A DNA stretch of 64,000 bases. Origin: Dokdonia sp. (GTDB lineage Bacteria; Bacteroidota; Bacteroidia; Flavobacteriales; Flavobacteriaceae). A program made the translations under genes and the position numbers. Below are positions 36,555 through 45,630 of the stretch, piece by piece. The stretch lies in contig JAHDIF010000008.1 of assembly GCA_020630915.1 (NCBI GenBank), positions 1 through 64,000 of the forward strand, read 5' to 3'. Position 1 is the stretch's first letter. Each line of letters starts with the position of its first letter. The notes under the pieces are model-generated. The model saw only the letters and a program-made list of their open reading frames with translations. It was not told where the DNA came from and searched no databases.

Positions 36555-38051
36555 ATGCCTAAGCTCAATTATAAAATTATTTTTCATTTAATGGGATTAC
36601 TGTTGTTATTCAACGGTGGTTTTATGATGATTTCTGCTTTGGTAAGCCTTCTTAGTAAAGATGGAGCTGCCCTCTCAATTTCATCGGCGGGGTTACTTAC
36701 CATATTTGCGGGAACACTTCTAATGTTCATTACAAGGGGGCACCGTAAAGAAATAAAAAAAAGAGAGGGATATATTGTGGTTACTTTTGGGTGGCTATTT
36801 ATGTCTTTGAGTGGGATGCTGCCCTACCTAGTTTCTGGTGCAATACCAAGTGTAACAAATGCTTTTTTTGAAACCATAAGTGGCTACACAACAACAGGCG
36901 CCTCCATTCTTTCTGACATAGAGTCCTTGCCCAATGGGATATTATTCTGGCGCAGTACCACACACTGGATAGGTGGTATGGGTATTATTGTACTTGCTAT
37001 CGCAATCCTTCCTCTTTTAGGAATAGGTGGGATGCAGCTATTTGCCGCAGAAGCCCCTGGACCTAATGCAGATAAATTACACCCAAGAATTACAGACACT
37101 GCAAAGAGATTGTGGCTTATATACTTTGGCTTTACAGCTGCGGAGACTATTGCCTTGAAACTTGCTGGAATGTCTTTTTTTGATGCAATTAATCACGCGA
37201 TGAGTACGCTTTCTACAGGTGGTTTTTCTACGAAAAATGCTAGTGTCGCTCATTGGAACGATAAACCGTTAATACAATACATCATTATCTTTTTTATGAT
37301 GCTGGCCGGGATGAATTTTGTTTTGAGCTATTTTGCTTTTAAAGGAAGAGTCCAGAAAATTATTAAGGATGAAGAGTTTAGACTCTATATGAGTTTTGTA
37401 ATTGGGTTTACCCTAATCACGGCCCTGGTAATTTACTTTAGAGCAGATGTACGTACGAGTTCCATCGCACATCCTATGGTTTTAGGAGCGGGAGAGAGTG
37501 CTTTTAGGCATAGTTTGTTTCAAGTTCTGGCGGTCATTACAACTACAGGTTTTGTAACCGCAGATTTCACCATGTGGACCCCCTTTCTAACCGTTATCTT
37601 TTTTGGATTAATGTTTTTAGGAGGGTCTGCAGGATCTACGTCTGGCGGTATAAAAGTAGTGCGACATTTACTTACGATTAAGAATGCCGTTATGGAGTTC
37701 AAGAGAACCTTACACCCTAATGCTGTTCTGCCAGTGAGATACAATACACGATCTGTAGATCGAGGGATTATTTATAATATTCTTGCCTTTTTTATTCTCT
37801 ATATGCTCTCTTGGATTATTGGAGCTTCTGTTCTTGGGGCGATGGGATTAGACTTTACAACAGCATTGGGAGGTGCGGCTAGTGCATTAGGTAATGTAGG
37901 TCCAGCTTTTGGAGATCTAAGTCCGGTTGATAATTTTGGAGGACTGCCTAGTGCGGCCAAGTGGTGGTGCGGTTTCTTAATGCTCATTGGACGACTTGAA
38001 CTTTTTACGGTCTTGATATTATTAACCCCATTTTTCTGGCGTAATCGATGA
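36555..38051 (+). CDS. trkH: Trk potassium uptake channel TrkH
   Basis: A 498-aa inner-membrane K+ channel subunit with four repeated M1-P-M2 units. P-loop signatures seen are SGYTTTGASIL, STLSTGGFSTKN, ITTTGFVTADF and AASALGNVGPAFG, each with the selectivity-filter glycine. It forms a complete K+ uptake pair with the preceding trkA. Its stop overlaps the start of the ypdA gene by ATGA, so all three are translationally linked. Confidence 0.95.
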   Translation: MPKLNYKIIFHLMGLLLLFNGGFMMISALVSLLSKDGAALSISSAGLLTIFAGTLLMFITRGHRKEIKKREGYIVVTFGWLFMSLSGMLPYLVSGAIPSVTNAFFETISGYTTTGASILSDIESLPNGILFWRSTTHWIGGMGIIVLAIAILPLLGIGGMQLFAAEAPGPNADKLHPRITDTAKRLWLIYFGFTAAETIALKLAGMSFFDAINHAMSTLSTGGFSTKNASVAHWNDKPLIQYIIIFFMMLAGMNFVLSYFAFKGRVQKIIKDEEFRLYMSFVIGFTLITALVIYFRADVRTSSIAHPMVLGAGESAFRHSLFQVLAVITTTGFVTADFTMWTPFLTVIFFGLMFLGGSAGSTSGGIKVVRHLLTIKNAVMEFKRTLHPNAVLPVRYNTRSVDRGIIYNILAFFILYMLSWIIGASVLGAMGLDFTTALGGAASALGNVGPAFGDLSPVDNFGGLPSAAKWWCGFLMLIGRLELFTVLILLTPFFWRNR

Positions 38052-39028
38052 CAAAGTTTAGTGACACCCCTTTCGATCTCATTATTATAGGCGCGGGTCC
38101 CATAGGACTTGCAACGGCTATCGAAGCACAAAAAGCAGGTTTAAATTATATTGTTTTGGAGAAAGGGGTGTTGGTAAATTCGCTGTACAACTTCCCAGAG
38201 CAAATGACGTTTTTTAGCACCTCAAATTTGTTAGAAATAGGAGAGGTGCCATTCATTTCTCATACAGATAAGCCTACTCGTAAAGAAGCATTAGAATACT
38301 ACAGACGAGTTCAAGAAAGTTGGAAGCTTAACATCAAGTTGTACACAGCTGTAACGGGTATGCATCCTAAAGATGGCGGTTATGAAGTAGTAACAAATAA
38401 GGGGAACGCTTTCGCGAAAGCGGTTACCATCTGCACTGGATTTTACGATACCCCAAGATCTCTGGGTATCCCCGGAGAAGAGCTGGCTAAGGTAAAACAC
38501 TTTTACGACAGTCCGCATCCTTATGTGGGGCAAAAAGTACTTGTTGTGGGTGCTGCAAATTCTGCCTGTGACGTGGCGTTAGAGACCTACTACAAAGGAG
38601 CAGAGGTAACCATGGCCATAAGAGAGCGTGAAATTTATCCCAAAACAAAATATTGGATCAAACCCAACATAGAAAACAGGATTAAAGAAGGAGCTATTAA
38701 AGCCTATTTTAATACTACTGTTAAGGAGGTAAGAGAAGAAGATGTTATACTTAATACTCCCAACGGTACAGAAACAATAGCAAATGATTTTGTACTTGCC
38801 ATGATAGGATATATGCCTAATTATGCACTTTTTGAAAAGCTGGGTCTTCCTATTGATAATGATCCTTTTAAAACTCCTATTTTCAATTCAGAAACTTTAG
38901 AATCTTCCTTGCCTAATGTGTATGTAGCGGGTGTTATTAATGCTGGATTACAGACAAGTAAATTGTTTATAGAAAATACTCGCAATCACGGAAAGATAAT
39001 CGTACAAGATGTAAAGAGGAAATTGTAA
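38048..39028 (+). CDS. ypdA: YpdA-family putative bacillithiol disulfide reductase
   Basis: A 326-aa FAD/NADPH flavoprotein of the thioredoxin-reductase-like fold. The FAD site IIIGAGPIGLATAIEA is at 12-27 and the NADPH site VVGAANSACDVALE is near 166. There is no CxxC pair, as in YpdA/Bdr, which uses a single Cys. In Firmicutes it reduces bacillithiol disulfide; many flavobacteria also make bacillithiol, but no bsh gene is in this window. ATGA overlap with trkH is unusual and may reflect redox-K+ coupling or simple operon packing. The palindrome at 38408-38421 encodes NAFAKAV. Confidence 0.85.
   Translation: MTKFSDTPFDLIIIGAGPIGLATAIEAQKAGLNYIVLEKGVLVNSLYNFPEQMTFFSTSNLLEIGEVPFISHTDKPTRKEALEYYRRVQESWKLNIKLYTAVTGMHPKDGGYEVVTNKGNAFAKAVTICTGFYDTPRSLGIPGEELAKVKHFYDSPHPYVGQKVLVVGAANSACDVALETYYKGAEVTMAIREREIYPKTKYWIKPNIENRIKEGAIKAYFNTTVKEVREEDVILNTPNGTETIANDFVLAMIGYMPNYALFEKLGLPIDNDPFKTPIFNSETLESSLPNVYVAGVINAGLQTSKLFIENTRNHGKIIVQDVKRKL
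38408..38421. repeat. GCTTTCGCGAAAGC palindrome inside ypdA
   Basis: Exact copy read as Asn-Ala-Phe-Ala-Lys-Ala, in the strand just before the CTGFYDTPR segment. Confidence 0.9.
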
Positions 39029-39056
39029 TTTTGAGTTGTTAATTACTAAAGATACA

Positions 39057-39995
39057 ATGGCGCTAAAACAGATAACAAACACCATTTTAATGATTCGTCC
39101 TGTTCGTTTTAGAATGAACGAACAAACGGCGGTAAATAATTACTTTCAGGAAGATCTTTCACTTAAAAATGATGAGATTAATACAAAGGCCCAAACAGAG
39201 TTTGACACTTTTGTCGATAAACTTAAAGCTAAAGGGGTTCGGGTAATCGTAGAGAGTGATGACGAGCTTATGGATACACCAGACTCTGTGTTTCCTAACA
39301 ACTGGGTAAGCTTTCACGAAAGTGGTATCGTGGCTAAGTATCCTATGTTTGCAGAAAATAGAAGGAAAGAACGTCGTGATGAGGTGTTTATGCGTTTGGA
39401 GGAAGAGGGTTTTGAAATTAAAAGTATTGTAGATTATACCAGTGCCGAAGATGAAGATATTTTCTTAGAAGGTACTGGAAGTATCTTGATGGATCGTGTG
39501 AATGAAGTTGCCTATTGTGCTCTTTCTGACAGAGCAGATGAAGAACTATTTATTGAGTTTTGTGAGGATTTTGAATATACTCCTGTTGTCTTTACAGCGA
39601 ATCAAACAGTAAATGGAGAGCGTAAGCCTATCTATCATACAAATGTGATGATGTGCCTTGCAGAAAACTTTGCGGTGATCTGTCTTGAAACGATAGATGA
39701 CAAAAAGGAGCGTAAAAATGTACTGAAACACCTTAAGAGCACAGATAAAGAGGTGATTGCTATTTCTGAGAAACAAATGCATCAGTTTGCGGGAAATATG
39801 TTACAAGTACTAGGTGCTAATGATACTCCCTATCTCGTGATGAGTGCTGCAGCTCACAAAAGTCTTAGACCAGACCAGATAACAAAGATTGAAAAATACT
39901 GTGAGATTTTGAGTAGCGATCTTGAGACTATAGAAACGTGCGGTGGCGGGAGCGCTCGCTGTATGATGGCAGAGGTGTTTTTACCTAAAAAATAA
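39057..39995 (+). CDS. ctlX: Citrulline utilization hydrolase CtlX-like (guanidino-modifying superfamily)
   Basis: A 312-aa amidinotransferase/arginine-deiminase-fold hydrolase. Family landmarks are MIRPVRFRMNEQTAVNNYFQ near the N-terminus, DTPDSVFPNNWVSFHE, LEGTGSILMDR and the C-terminal catalytic-Cys region ETCGGGSARCMMAEVF. All expected acidic, His and Cys residues appear present. It probably hydrolyses citrulline or a related ureido/guanidino compound. ATG 39057 is chosen over TTG 39036. Only 8 bp separate it from the Rrf2 regulator, so it may be under that regulator or part of the same operon. Confidence 0.85.
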   Translation: MALKQITNTILMIRPVRFRMNEQTAVNNYFQEDLSLKNDEINTKAQTEFDTFVDKLKAKGVRVIVESDDELMDTPDSVFPNNWVSFHESGIVAKYPMFAENRRKERRDEVFMRLEEEGFEIKSIVDYTSAEDEDIFLEGTGSILMDRVNEVAYCALSDRADEELFIEFCEDFEYTPVVFTANQTVNGERKPIYHTNVMMCLAENFAVICLETIDDKKERKNVLKHLKSTDKEVIAISEKQMHQFAGNMLQVLGANDTPYLVMSAAAHKSLRPDQITKIEKYCEILSSDLETIETCGGGSARCMMAEVFLPKK

Positions 39996-40003
39996 TAGTA
40001 TAT

Positions 40004-40414
40004 ATGCTTTCGCGAAAAACTAAATACGGTCTCAAAGCCCTTACCTATATTGCTCGTAATATAGACAAGGAAACTGTACTCATTCAAGAAATCGCAGAAG
40101 CTGAAAACATCTCCCGTAAATTTTTAGAAAGTATTTTATTGACTTTGCGTAAAGCAGGTTATTTGGGCAGTAAAAAAGGAAAAGGAGGTGGATATTATCT
40201 TATTAAAGATCCTGTAGATATTAAAATGGCAGATGCCATTAGAATTCTAGAAGGTCCCATTGCTCTCTTACCCTGTGTAAGCCTTAATTTTTATGAGCGA
40301 TGTGATGACTGTCCAGATGAGACTGCTTGTAGTCTTCACGTGCTTATGGAAGAGGTAAGAGACAGCACACTTAATGTTTTGGAAAATAAAACATTAGCAG
40401 ATTTGGTGATATAA
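40004..40414 (+). CDS. Rrf2-family transcriptional regulator
   Basis: A 136-aa winged-helix regulator. DNA-binding half MLSRKTKYGLKALTYIA...NISRKFLESILLTLRKAGYLGSKKGKGGGYYL (1-66) is typical of Rrf2/IscR/CymR. The C-terminal half has Cys91, Cys100, Cys103 and Cys109, enough for an Fe-S cluster or redox switch. A near-palindrome copy (GCTTTCGCGAAAAA) covers codons 2-5; MLSRKTKYG is also the natural family start, so this may be coincidence. Its regulon is unknown; CysK/CymR- or IscR-like roles are possible. It follows ctlX. Confidence 0.9.
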   Translation: MLSRKTKYGLKALTYIARNIDKETVLIQEIAEAENISRKFLESILLTLRKAGYLGSKKGKGGGYYLIKDPVDIKMADAIRILEGPIALLPCVSLNFYERCDDCPDETACSLHVLMEEVRDSTLNVLENKTLADLVI

Positions 40415-40451
40415 TTTTTTTAATCACCTAGTAGATTTGTGGGAAATTGAT

Positions 40452-40459
40452 TATCTTTA
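40452..40459 (+). promoter_or_regulatory. Promoter-like -7 element before the candidate RNA
   Basis: TATCTTTA lies 17 nt upstream of the 5' arm of the long closing helix at 40476. Expected transcript start is near 40466. No protein-coding gene follows on this strand, which supports a non-coding product. A TTTG at 40436 is closer than the standard -33 spacing. Confidence 0.4.
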
Positions 40460-40465
40460 TTGTAG

Positions 40466-40645
40466 AAAACAGTTTAAGCGAACTGGTGTCAGTATTTTAA
40501 GATGAATAAATTAGTTGTGTTTGTAGTTTTCGCAACTAGTCATTTGAACTTTCAAGTTCAATATTCAAAATTGAGGTTACATTTTTTTAGTAGGATTTAA
40601 AAAGAAACCATAAACATCTTAAAGACATCACGTTCGCTTTTTTTG
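40466..40645 (+). ncRNA. Candidate stand-alone structured RNA, about 180 nt
   Basis: Three helices close a domain: 40476-40483 with 40632-40639 (8 bp), 40485-40490 with 40624-40629 (6 bp, one G-T) and 40496-40504 with 40615-40623 (9 bp, perfect). Inside are hairpins 40512-40519/40531-40538, 40545-40550/40555-40560 and a weaker one at 40575-40578/40606-40609. The 3' strand runs into a T-run (40638-40644), as in an intrinsic terminator, and a -7-like box lies upstream. The size resembles 6S RNA, but three side hairpins are not its classical shape. Not identified; a MITE-like inverted-repeat element is the alternative. Confidence 0.6.
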
Positions 40646-40658
40646 TTTCTATACTTTT

Positions 40659-42089
40659 CTAATGCTTTTGAGTCGCAATATTCTTGAGCATCCCGTCAAA
40701 AATGAAATAGTGAAATGGTAACATACTATACCAGTATAGCCGGCCTCTTAAACCTCTAGGTCTAAATGTTGCTGTTTGGTGCAGCACATTGTTATTATCT
40801 ATTTTAAATTCTAGCCAGGCCTCGCCAGGCACACGCATTTCTGCAAAGAGAAGCAAACGTTTTTTGTCTTTATCTGCCAGAAGTACACGCCAGAAATCTA
40901 AAACATCACCAGAAAATATTTTATCAGGATGCGTGCGTCCTCGGCGCAGACCTACACCGCCAAACAGTTTGTCTACCCAACCTCTTATTTTCCAAAGCCA
41001 GTTTCCGTAATACCATCCTTTTTTGCCGCCTATGGACCAGATGTTTTCAAGGGCAAGATCGGGATCTGACAATTGTATTTTTTGTTTATCAAAAACACAT
41101 CCGTATGTAGGTACCTGTATGTATTCGTTTAGATTGTATTTAAGTCTTCCACTTACGAGGCTGTCTTTCCAGGAGCTAGTTACTTGGTTTTGTTCTATTT
41201 TATCAAACGCCATTTCTATACTTTCTGCATAGCTTATGGGTTGTATGTTTAGCATTTCGCGCAAGCGGTTGTCTTTTGTAACTACTTCAATTCTCATACT
41301 GTCTACCAGATTAAGCGCTAGTTTATAGGTGGTAGAAGTTATAAAATAAAGCCAGTATGAAGATAATTTTGGAGTCATGACCGGTACTGTAAAGATGTAT
41401 AATTTGAGATTACGCACTTTTGCATACCCGAGCATCATTTCTTTATATGTGAGGATATCTGGACCGCCTATATCAAAAGAGTCCTGGTAACATTCTTTCT
41501 TACCTAATACGCCTTGTAAGTAGTGCATCACGTTACGTATGGCAATAGGTTGACATCTGGTGTTCACCCACTTTGGGGTGATCATTACAGGAAGTTTTTC
41601 GCAGAGATCACGAATAATCTCAAAGGAAGAGCTTCCTGAACCTACAATAATACCTGCTCTTAAAACTGTGAGAGCAGCTTTTCCTTTTTTAAGGGTTTCT
41701 TCTACGTTTTTTCGAGACCTTAGATGCTTACTTAGATTATTTTCATTTACAATACCACTAAGATAAATTACTTGTTTGCAATCTGTCTGGTCTAGATAGA
41801 TATTAAAATTTTGAGCAGACAGTGCCTCTTTTTCATCAAAATCTGTGGTGGACGAACTCATAGAGTGTATGAGGTAATACGCTGCATCTATATCTTTAGG
41901 AATATGATTCTTTTTGGGAGTTTCCAGAAAATCTATTTCTATTACCTCTATTTGTGCTCTAACTTCTGGACTTACAGAAAGTCTATTAGTGTCCCTAACC
42001 GCACAAACAATTTCGTGGCCAGCTTGCAAAAGGAGTGGTAATAACCGCATTCCAATATAACCGTTTGCACCCGTGAGAAGTATTTTCAT
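40659..42089 (-). CDS. NAD(P)-binding SDR-family protein with C-terminal DUF2867
   Basis: A 476-aa protein. The N-terminal atypical short-chain-dehydrogenase fold (1-300) starts MKILLTGANGYIGMRLLPLL with the GxxGxxG cofactor loop. The C-terminal part (about 310-476) has the DUF2867 pattern (ENIWSIGGKKGWYYGNWLWKIRGWVDKLFGG, then ADKDKKRLLLFAEMRVPGEAWLEF). Function unknown; related proteins are sometimes annotated as nucleoside-diphosphate-sugar epimerases but lack that chemistry's support. It follows a small conserved hypothetical by 5 bp. Confidence 0.8.
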   Translation of the reverse strand: MKILLTGANGYIGMRLLPLLLQAGHEIVCAVRDTNRLSVSPEVRAQIEVIEIDFLETPKKNHIPKDIDAAYYLIHSMSSSTTDFDEKEALSAQNFNIYLDQTDCKQVIYLSGIVNENNLSKHLRSRKNVEETLKKGKAALTVLRAGIIVGSGSSSFEIIRDLCEKLPVMITPKWVNTRCQPIAIRNVMHYLQGVLGKKECYQDSFDIGGPDILTYKEMMLGYAKVRNLKLYIFTVPVMTPKLSSYWLYFITSTTYKLALNLVDSMRIEVVTKDNRLREMLNIQPISYAESIEMAFDKIEQNQVTSSWKDSLVSGRLKYNLNEYIQVPTYGCVFDKQKIQLSDPDLALENIWSIGGKKGWYYGNWLWKIRGWVDKLFGGVGLRRGRTHPDKIFSGDVLDFWRVLLADKDKKRLLLFAEMRVPGEAWLEFKIDNNNVLHQTATFRPRGLRGRLYWYSMLPFHYFIFDGMLKNIATQKH

Positions 42090-42094
42090 ATACG

Positions 42095-42526
42095 TTATAG
42101 GTTTTCTATAGTGGTAGGTGCTTGAAGTGCTTTTTGTTCTAGAATGCGCTTTATAAAGGTGTGTGTTTTTTTGTCTTTGGCTTTTGCTTCAATCTTAATA
42201 AAATAGCTATCACGATAGATGCTGTATTCTTCGGCTTGTCCTTTATAAAGATTTAATTTCCAATACGGAATAATAAGAGCATACGATTCTAGTAACGATC
42301 TAAACCCTACGATGATACCTTTAGGTCGTAACTCGATATTGCATTTATTGCGGTATTTATCTAAAGCCAGTAGATTTTGAATCTGTACACTAGAAGTGGT
42401 GATGACAAGATGACCTAGCCCTATGCCTCCTTGTTTAAAACGTTCTCTAAGGGAGAAGGGTTTTCCTACGGCTTCATCTATTTTTCTTTTAACCTCAGGA
42501 TTATTATAAGATACATTTAATAGCAT
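42095..42526 (-). CDS. Conserved hypothetical protein
   Basis: A 143-aa soluble protein I do not recognise. It begins MLLNVSYNNPEVKRKIDEAVGKPFSLRERFKQGG, has mixed alpha/beta character and no signal peptide or obvious catalytic motif. It is probably in an operon with the downstream SDR/DUF2867 gene (5-bp gap) and divergent from argS. Codon use matches neighbours. Confidence 0.7.
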   Translation of the reverse strand: MLLNVSYNNPEVKRKIDEAVGKPFSLRERFKQGGIGLGHLVITTSSVQIQNLLALDKYRNKCNIELRPKGIIVGFRSLLESYALIIPYWKLNLYKGQAEEYSIYRDSYFIKIEAKAKDKKTHTFIKRILEQKALQAPTTIENL

Positions 42527-42592
42527 TTTCTTTTTACTTTAAAGATACGATTTTTCGAGCGCAATGACTTTAACAAAACCCACAATTTGGGC

Positions 42593-42600
42593 TATCTTTG
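42593..42600 (+). promoter_or_regulatory. Promoter -7 element for argS
   Basis: TATCTTTG, a perfect Bacteroidota -7 match, 27 bp before ATG 42620. It overlaps an ORF extension starting at 42587, which is therefore rejected as the start. Confidence 0.6.
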
Positions 42601-42619
42601 CGCCTTAATTGTATACAAA

Positions 42620-44395
42620 ATGACGCTGCAAGACAATCTTACAAAACACGTAAAGGAGGCCATACAAAAGTTATATGGAAGTGACTTACCATCTGTAGAG
42701 TTTCAAGCTACCCGCAAAGAGTTTGAAGGAGATATTACGGTGGTAGTGTTCCCAATGTTGCGCGTGGTTAAGGGCAATCCGGTACAAATAGGAACCCAGA
42801 TAGGAGAATATTTGGTTGCAAATGTAGCAGAGGTAACCGCATTTAATGTGGTCAAAGGATTTTTAAACCTTGTGATAGCAGATATCTATTATATGCAATT
42901 TTTTGATAGCACAGCGTCAGATCATAATTTTGGAATCATCCCTCAAAATGGTAGCGCAGTTATGGTGGAGTTCTCCTCACCTAATACAAACAAGCCTTTG
43001 CACTTAGGGCATATTAGAAATATTTTGTTGGGTCACGCTGTCGCGAAAATTACCGAAGCTGCAGGATCTAAAGTCTACAAAACACAAATCATTAATGACC
43101 GTGGTATCCATATCTGTAAATCTATGCTTGCGTGGAAGACCTATGGTAATGGAGAAACACCTGAAAGTACTGGAATTAAAGGCGATAAACTCGTTGGGAA
43201 TTATTACGTAAAGTTCGATCAAGAGTATAAGAAGGAGGTTGCAACTTTGATTGCTGCAGGAAAAACCGAAGAAGAGGCAAAAAAAGAAGCGCCTAGTCTT
43301 ATAGAAGCTCAAGAAATGCTCCGTAAGTGGGAAGCAGGAGATGAAGAAGTCGTTACTCTATGGAAAACGATGAACCAATGGGTCTATGATGGCTTTGATG
43401 TGACCTATAAAAACTTAGGAGTTAATTTTGACAGCCTGTATTATGAGAGCAACACTTACCTTTTAGGAAAAGACAATATAGAGGAAGGTCTAGCGAGCGG
43501 TGTGTTCTTTAAAAAAGAAGATGGCTCTGTATGGTGCGACCTTACAGATGAAGGTCTGGATGAAAAACTGGTACTCCGTTCTGACGGAACAGCCGTTTAT
43601 ATGACCCAAGATATTGGTACTGCGATACAACGAGTAAAAGACCATCCAGACGTAGGTGGTATGATTTATACTGTAGGTAACGAGCAGGATTATCACTTTA
43701 AGGTGCTTTTTCTAATCCTGAAAAAATTAGGCTTTGACTGGGCAAAGAATTTGTTCCATTTAAGTTATGGGATGGTAGACCTACCCTCTGGTAAGATGAA
43801 ATCTCGAGAAGGCACTGTAGTAGATGCAGATGATTTGATACTTGAGATGGCACAAACTGCAGGAGCTATTTCTGAAGAATTAGGGAAGTTAGAAGGCTAT
43901 AGTGAAGAGGAGAAAAAAGCCTTGTACAAAACAATAGGCCTTGGAGCACTCAAGTACTATATCTTAAAAGTAGACCCACAAAAACGCATCCTTTTTAATC
44001 CTGAAGAATCTGTAGATTTTCAAGGAAATACAGGACCGTTTATTCAATATACCTATGCCAGAATCCAATCTATTTTGCGTAAAGCAAAGGAGTTAGGAGT
44101 ACAAAAGGCAACGCAGATAGAGATCCTTCACTTAAAGGAAAAAGAACTCCTCAAACTGCTACAAGAATATCCGGCTATCGTAACACTCGCTGCCGAAAAG
44201 AAAAGCCCAGCGCTTATTGCAAATTACACCTATGAGTTAGTAAAAGCGTTTAATTCTTTTTACCAGCAGGTGCCTATTTTAGGTACGGCTACGGATGAGG
44301 AAAAAGCGTTTAGAGTAGCTTTAAGTGATCAAGTAGGGCAAGTCATTAATAAAGGATTTGGATTGCTTGGGATTGAGGTGCCGGAGAGGATGTAA
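42620..44395 (+). CDS. argS: Arginyl-tRNA synthetase
   Basis: A class I synthetase of 591 aa attaching Arg to tRNA-Arg. The N-terminal additional domain (1-115) is followed by the HIGH-type motif in SSPNTNKPLHLGHIRNILLGH, the KMSKS counterpart PSGKMKSREGTVV, and the anticodon-binding DALR domain (C-terminal 130 residues, ending GLLGIEVPERM). ATG 42620 (MTLQDNLTKHVKEAIQKLY) sits just after a promoter -7 box. Intact and monocistronic. Confidence 0.97.
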   Translation: MTLQDNLTKHVKEAIQKLYGSDLPSVEFQATRKEFEGDITVVVFPMLRVVKGNPVQIGTQIGEYLVANVAEVTAFNVVKGFLNLVIADIYYMQFFDSTASDHNFGIIPQNGSAVMVEFSSPNTNKPLHLGHIRNILLGHAVAKITEAAGSKVYKTQIINDRGIHICKSMLAWKTYGNGETPESTGIKGDKLVGNYYVKFDQEYKKEVATLIAAGKTEEEAKKEAPSLIEAQEMLRKWEAGDEEVVTLWKTMNQWVYDGFDVTYKNLGVNFDSLYYESNTYLLGKDNIEEGLASGVFFKKEDGSVWCDLTDEGLDEKLVLRSDGTAVYMTQDIGTAIQRVKDHPDVGGMIYTVGNEQDYHFKVLFLILKKLGFDWAKNLFHLSYGMVDLPSGKMKSREGTVVDADDLILEMAQTAGAISEELGKLEGYSEEEKKALYKTIGLGALKYYILKVDPQKRILFNPEESVDFQGNTGPFIQYTYARIQSILRKAKELGVQKATQIEILHLKEKELLKLLQEYPAIVTLAAEKKSPALIANYTYELVKAFNSFYQQVPILGTATDEEKAFRVALSDQVGQVINKGFGLLGIEVPERM

Positions 44396-44461
44396 TTTTG
44401 AAGTAAGAGTTTGGAGTGACGAGTGACGAATGAAGGATTACATATGTTAGCAGTAAATTGA

Positions 44462-45163
44462 ATGAAGAGAGTTAAAAAACATAAAATATATTGGTCTGGT
44501 AGAATTAAAGGCAAAGAATTTGCGAATATTTTATTCGAAGAACTGACAGTTAGAAATGCTCGCATTACAAAAGTAATATTTAAAAATATACATTTTAAAA
44601 ACTGTTATCTCGGGTTTAATTCTAAATATTTGGACTGTACTTTTATTGACTGTAAATTCTATGGAAAATATAGTTCACTTGTGAAACCGGCTCAATATAC
44701 AAATTGTCGATTTGAGAATTGTCAATTTATAGGGATTGACTTATTTACTGGTCAACACTTTTATAATTGTAAATTATCTGGTTTAATGAAAAATGCATTA
44801 CTAATTGATAAACACCCAAAAGTAAAAAATAATGAAACGGTCTTTAAAAATTGTGATTTGACTGATCTGATTTTTGACAATGTTAGTTTATATGGAAAAA
44901 ATGTATTTGAAAATTGCCTTCTCCCGACTTCAGGAATTAGATTATATGATAATGCAAATGATGGCCTTATTCAAAGAGCGGAAGAAGTTTGTAGAGAAAT
45001 TGAAACTACTGACAAAATTGAATCGGAAGTAATTTTCAGAAGGACTTTAAAAGAAGGACAGAATCCTTTAATTCTTGATGAGTTATTCTTGAATTCGTTT
45101 TTCAAGACGGAAAACTCTAGAAAAATCTTTGAGAGTATTGTAGATGGATATGAATTAAATTAA
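44462..45163 (+). CDS. Pentapeptide-repeat-like protein of unknown function
   Basis: A 233-aa protein with recurring F/Y-x-N-C and D-C-x-F units (KNIHFKNCYLGF, LDCTFIDCKFYG, TNCRFENCQFIG, YNCKLSG, FKNCDLTDL, FENCLLP) between about 40 and 160, as in right-handed beta-helix pentapeptide-repeat proteins, then a charged C-terminal helical tail. No signal peptide. The DNA is AT-richer than argS and typA around it, and hairpin repeats follow, so it looks like an accessory gene. Role unknown; some pentapeptide proteins protect DNA gyrase but nothing here supports that specifically. Confidence 0.6.
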   Translation: MKRVKKHKIYWSGRIKGKEFANILFEELTVRNARITKVIFKNIHFKNCYLGFNSKYLDCTFIDCKFYGKYSSLVKPAQYTNCRFENCQFIGIDLFTGQHFYNCKLSGLMKNALLIDKHPKVKNNETVFKNCDLTDLIFDNVSLYGKNVFENCLLPTSGIRLYDNANDGLIQRAEEVCREIETTDKIESEVIFRRTLKEGQNPLILDELFLNSFFKTENSRKIFESIVDGYELN

Positions 45164-45630
45164 AAATCTACAGCTAAGAAAGCCTACTAATAATTCTTTG
45201 AATTGATACTGGTTTGCTTGGAATGCTGTTTTCTATTTCAGCATCACACTCGAGAAAGATTTTGATTTTACATTACTTATTATGTTGAGCTACGTGTGCG
45301 ACCCTGAAATGAATTCAGGGTGACGGGGATCTTGAGTTATAGTTTGTACATTGTCATGCTGAATTTATTTCAGCATCTCAAGCGAGAAGGATTTTTGATG
45401 GTAAATTAAATTTTGTATTTCGCTACTAATGCGACCCTAAAATGAATTCAGGGTGACGTGGGTCATTCTATTTTAAACTTTAGTATATAGTTATAAGTTA
45501 ATTAATTAAAGAGAGCTTCTAGTTTGCTATCCTTTGCAAATACACCTGTTAAATAATAGGTAAGTGTTATACACTCATTGATCATAAGTTTATGACGCAA
45601 TGAGGATTATCTTAGTCCTAAATTAAAATT
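45164..45630. repeat. 467-bp gene-free spacer holding alternating hairpin repeats
   Basis: No gene. It contains, in order, a decayed type-A unit (about 45222-45249), type-B unit (45296-45325), type-A unit (45353-45380) and type-B unit (45431-45460). Type A folds as ATGCTGAA/TTCAGCAT; type B as ACCCTGAA/TTCAGGGT. The downstream part (45470-45630) is AT-rich with nothing recognisable. Confidence 0.75.

Noticed and set aside
39306-39322. AGCTTTCACGAAAGTGG in ctlX as a palindrome copy
   Set aside because: It encodes SFHESG, conserved in the enzyme family as far as I recall, so the similarity is probably coincidental.
40652-40680. Continuation of the candidate RNA beyond the T-run
   Set aside because: It enters the 3' end of the opposing SDR gene without further paired structure.
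43036-43049. CGCTGTCGCGAAAAT in argS as a palindrome copy
   Set aside because: Several mismatches and natural residues (AVAKI) of the HIGH-motif helix.
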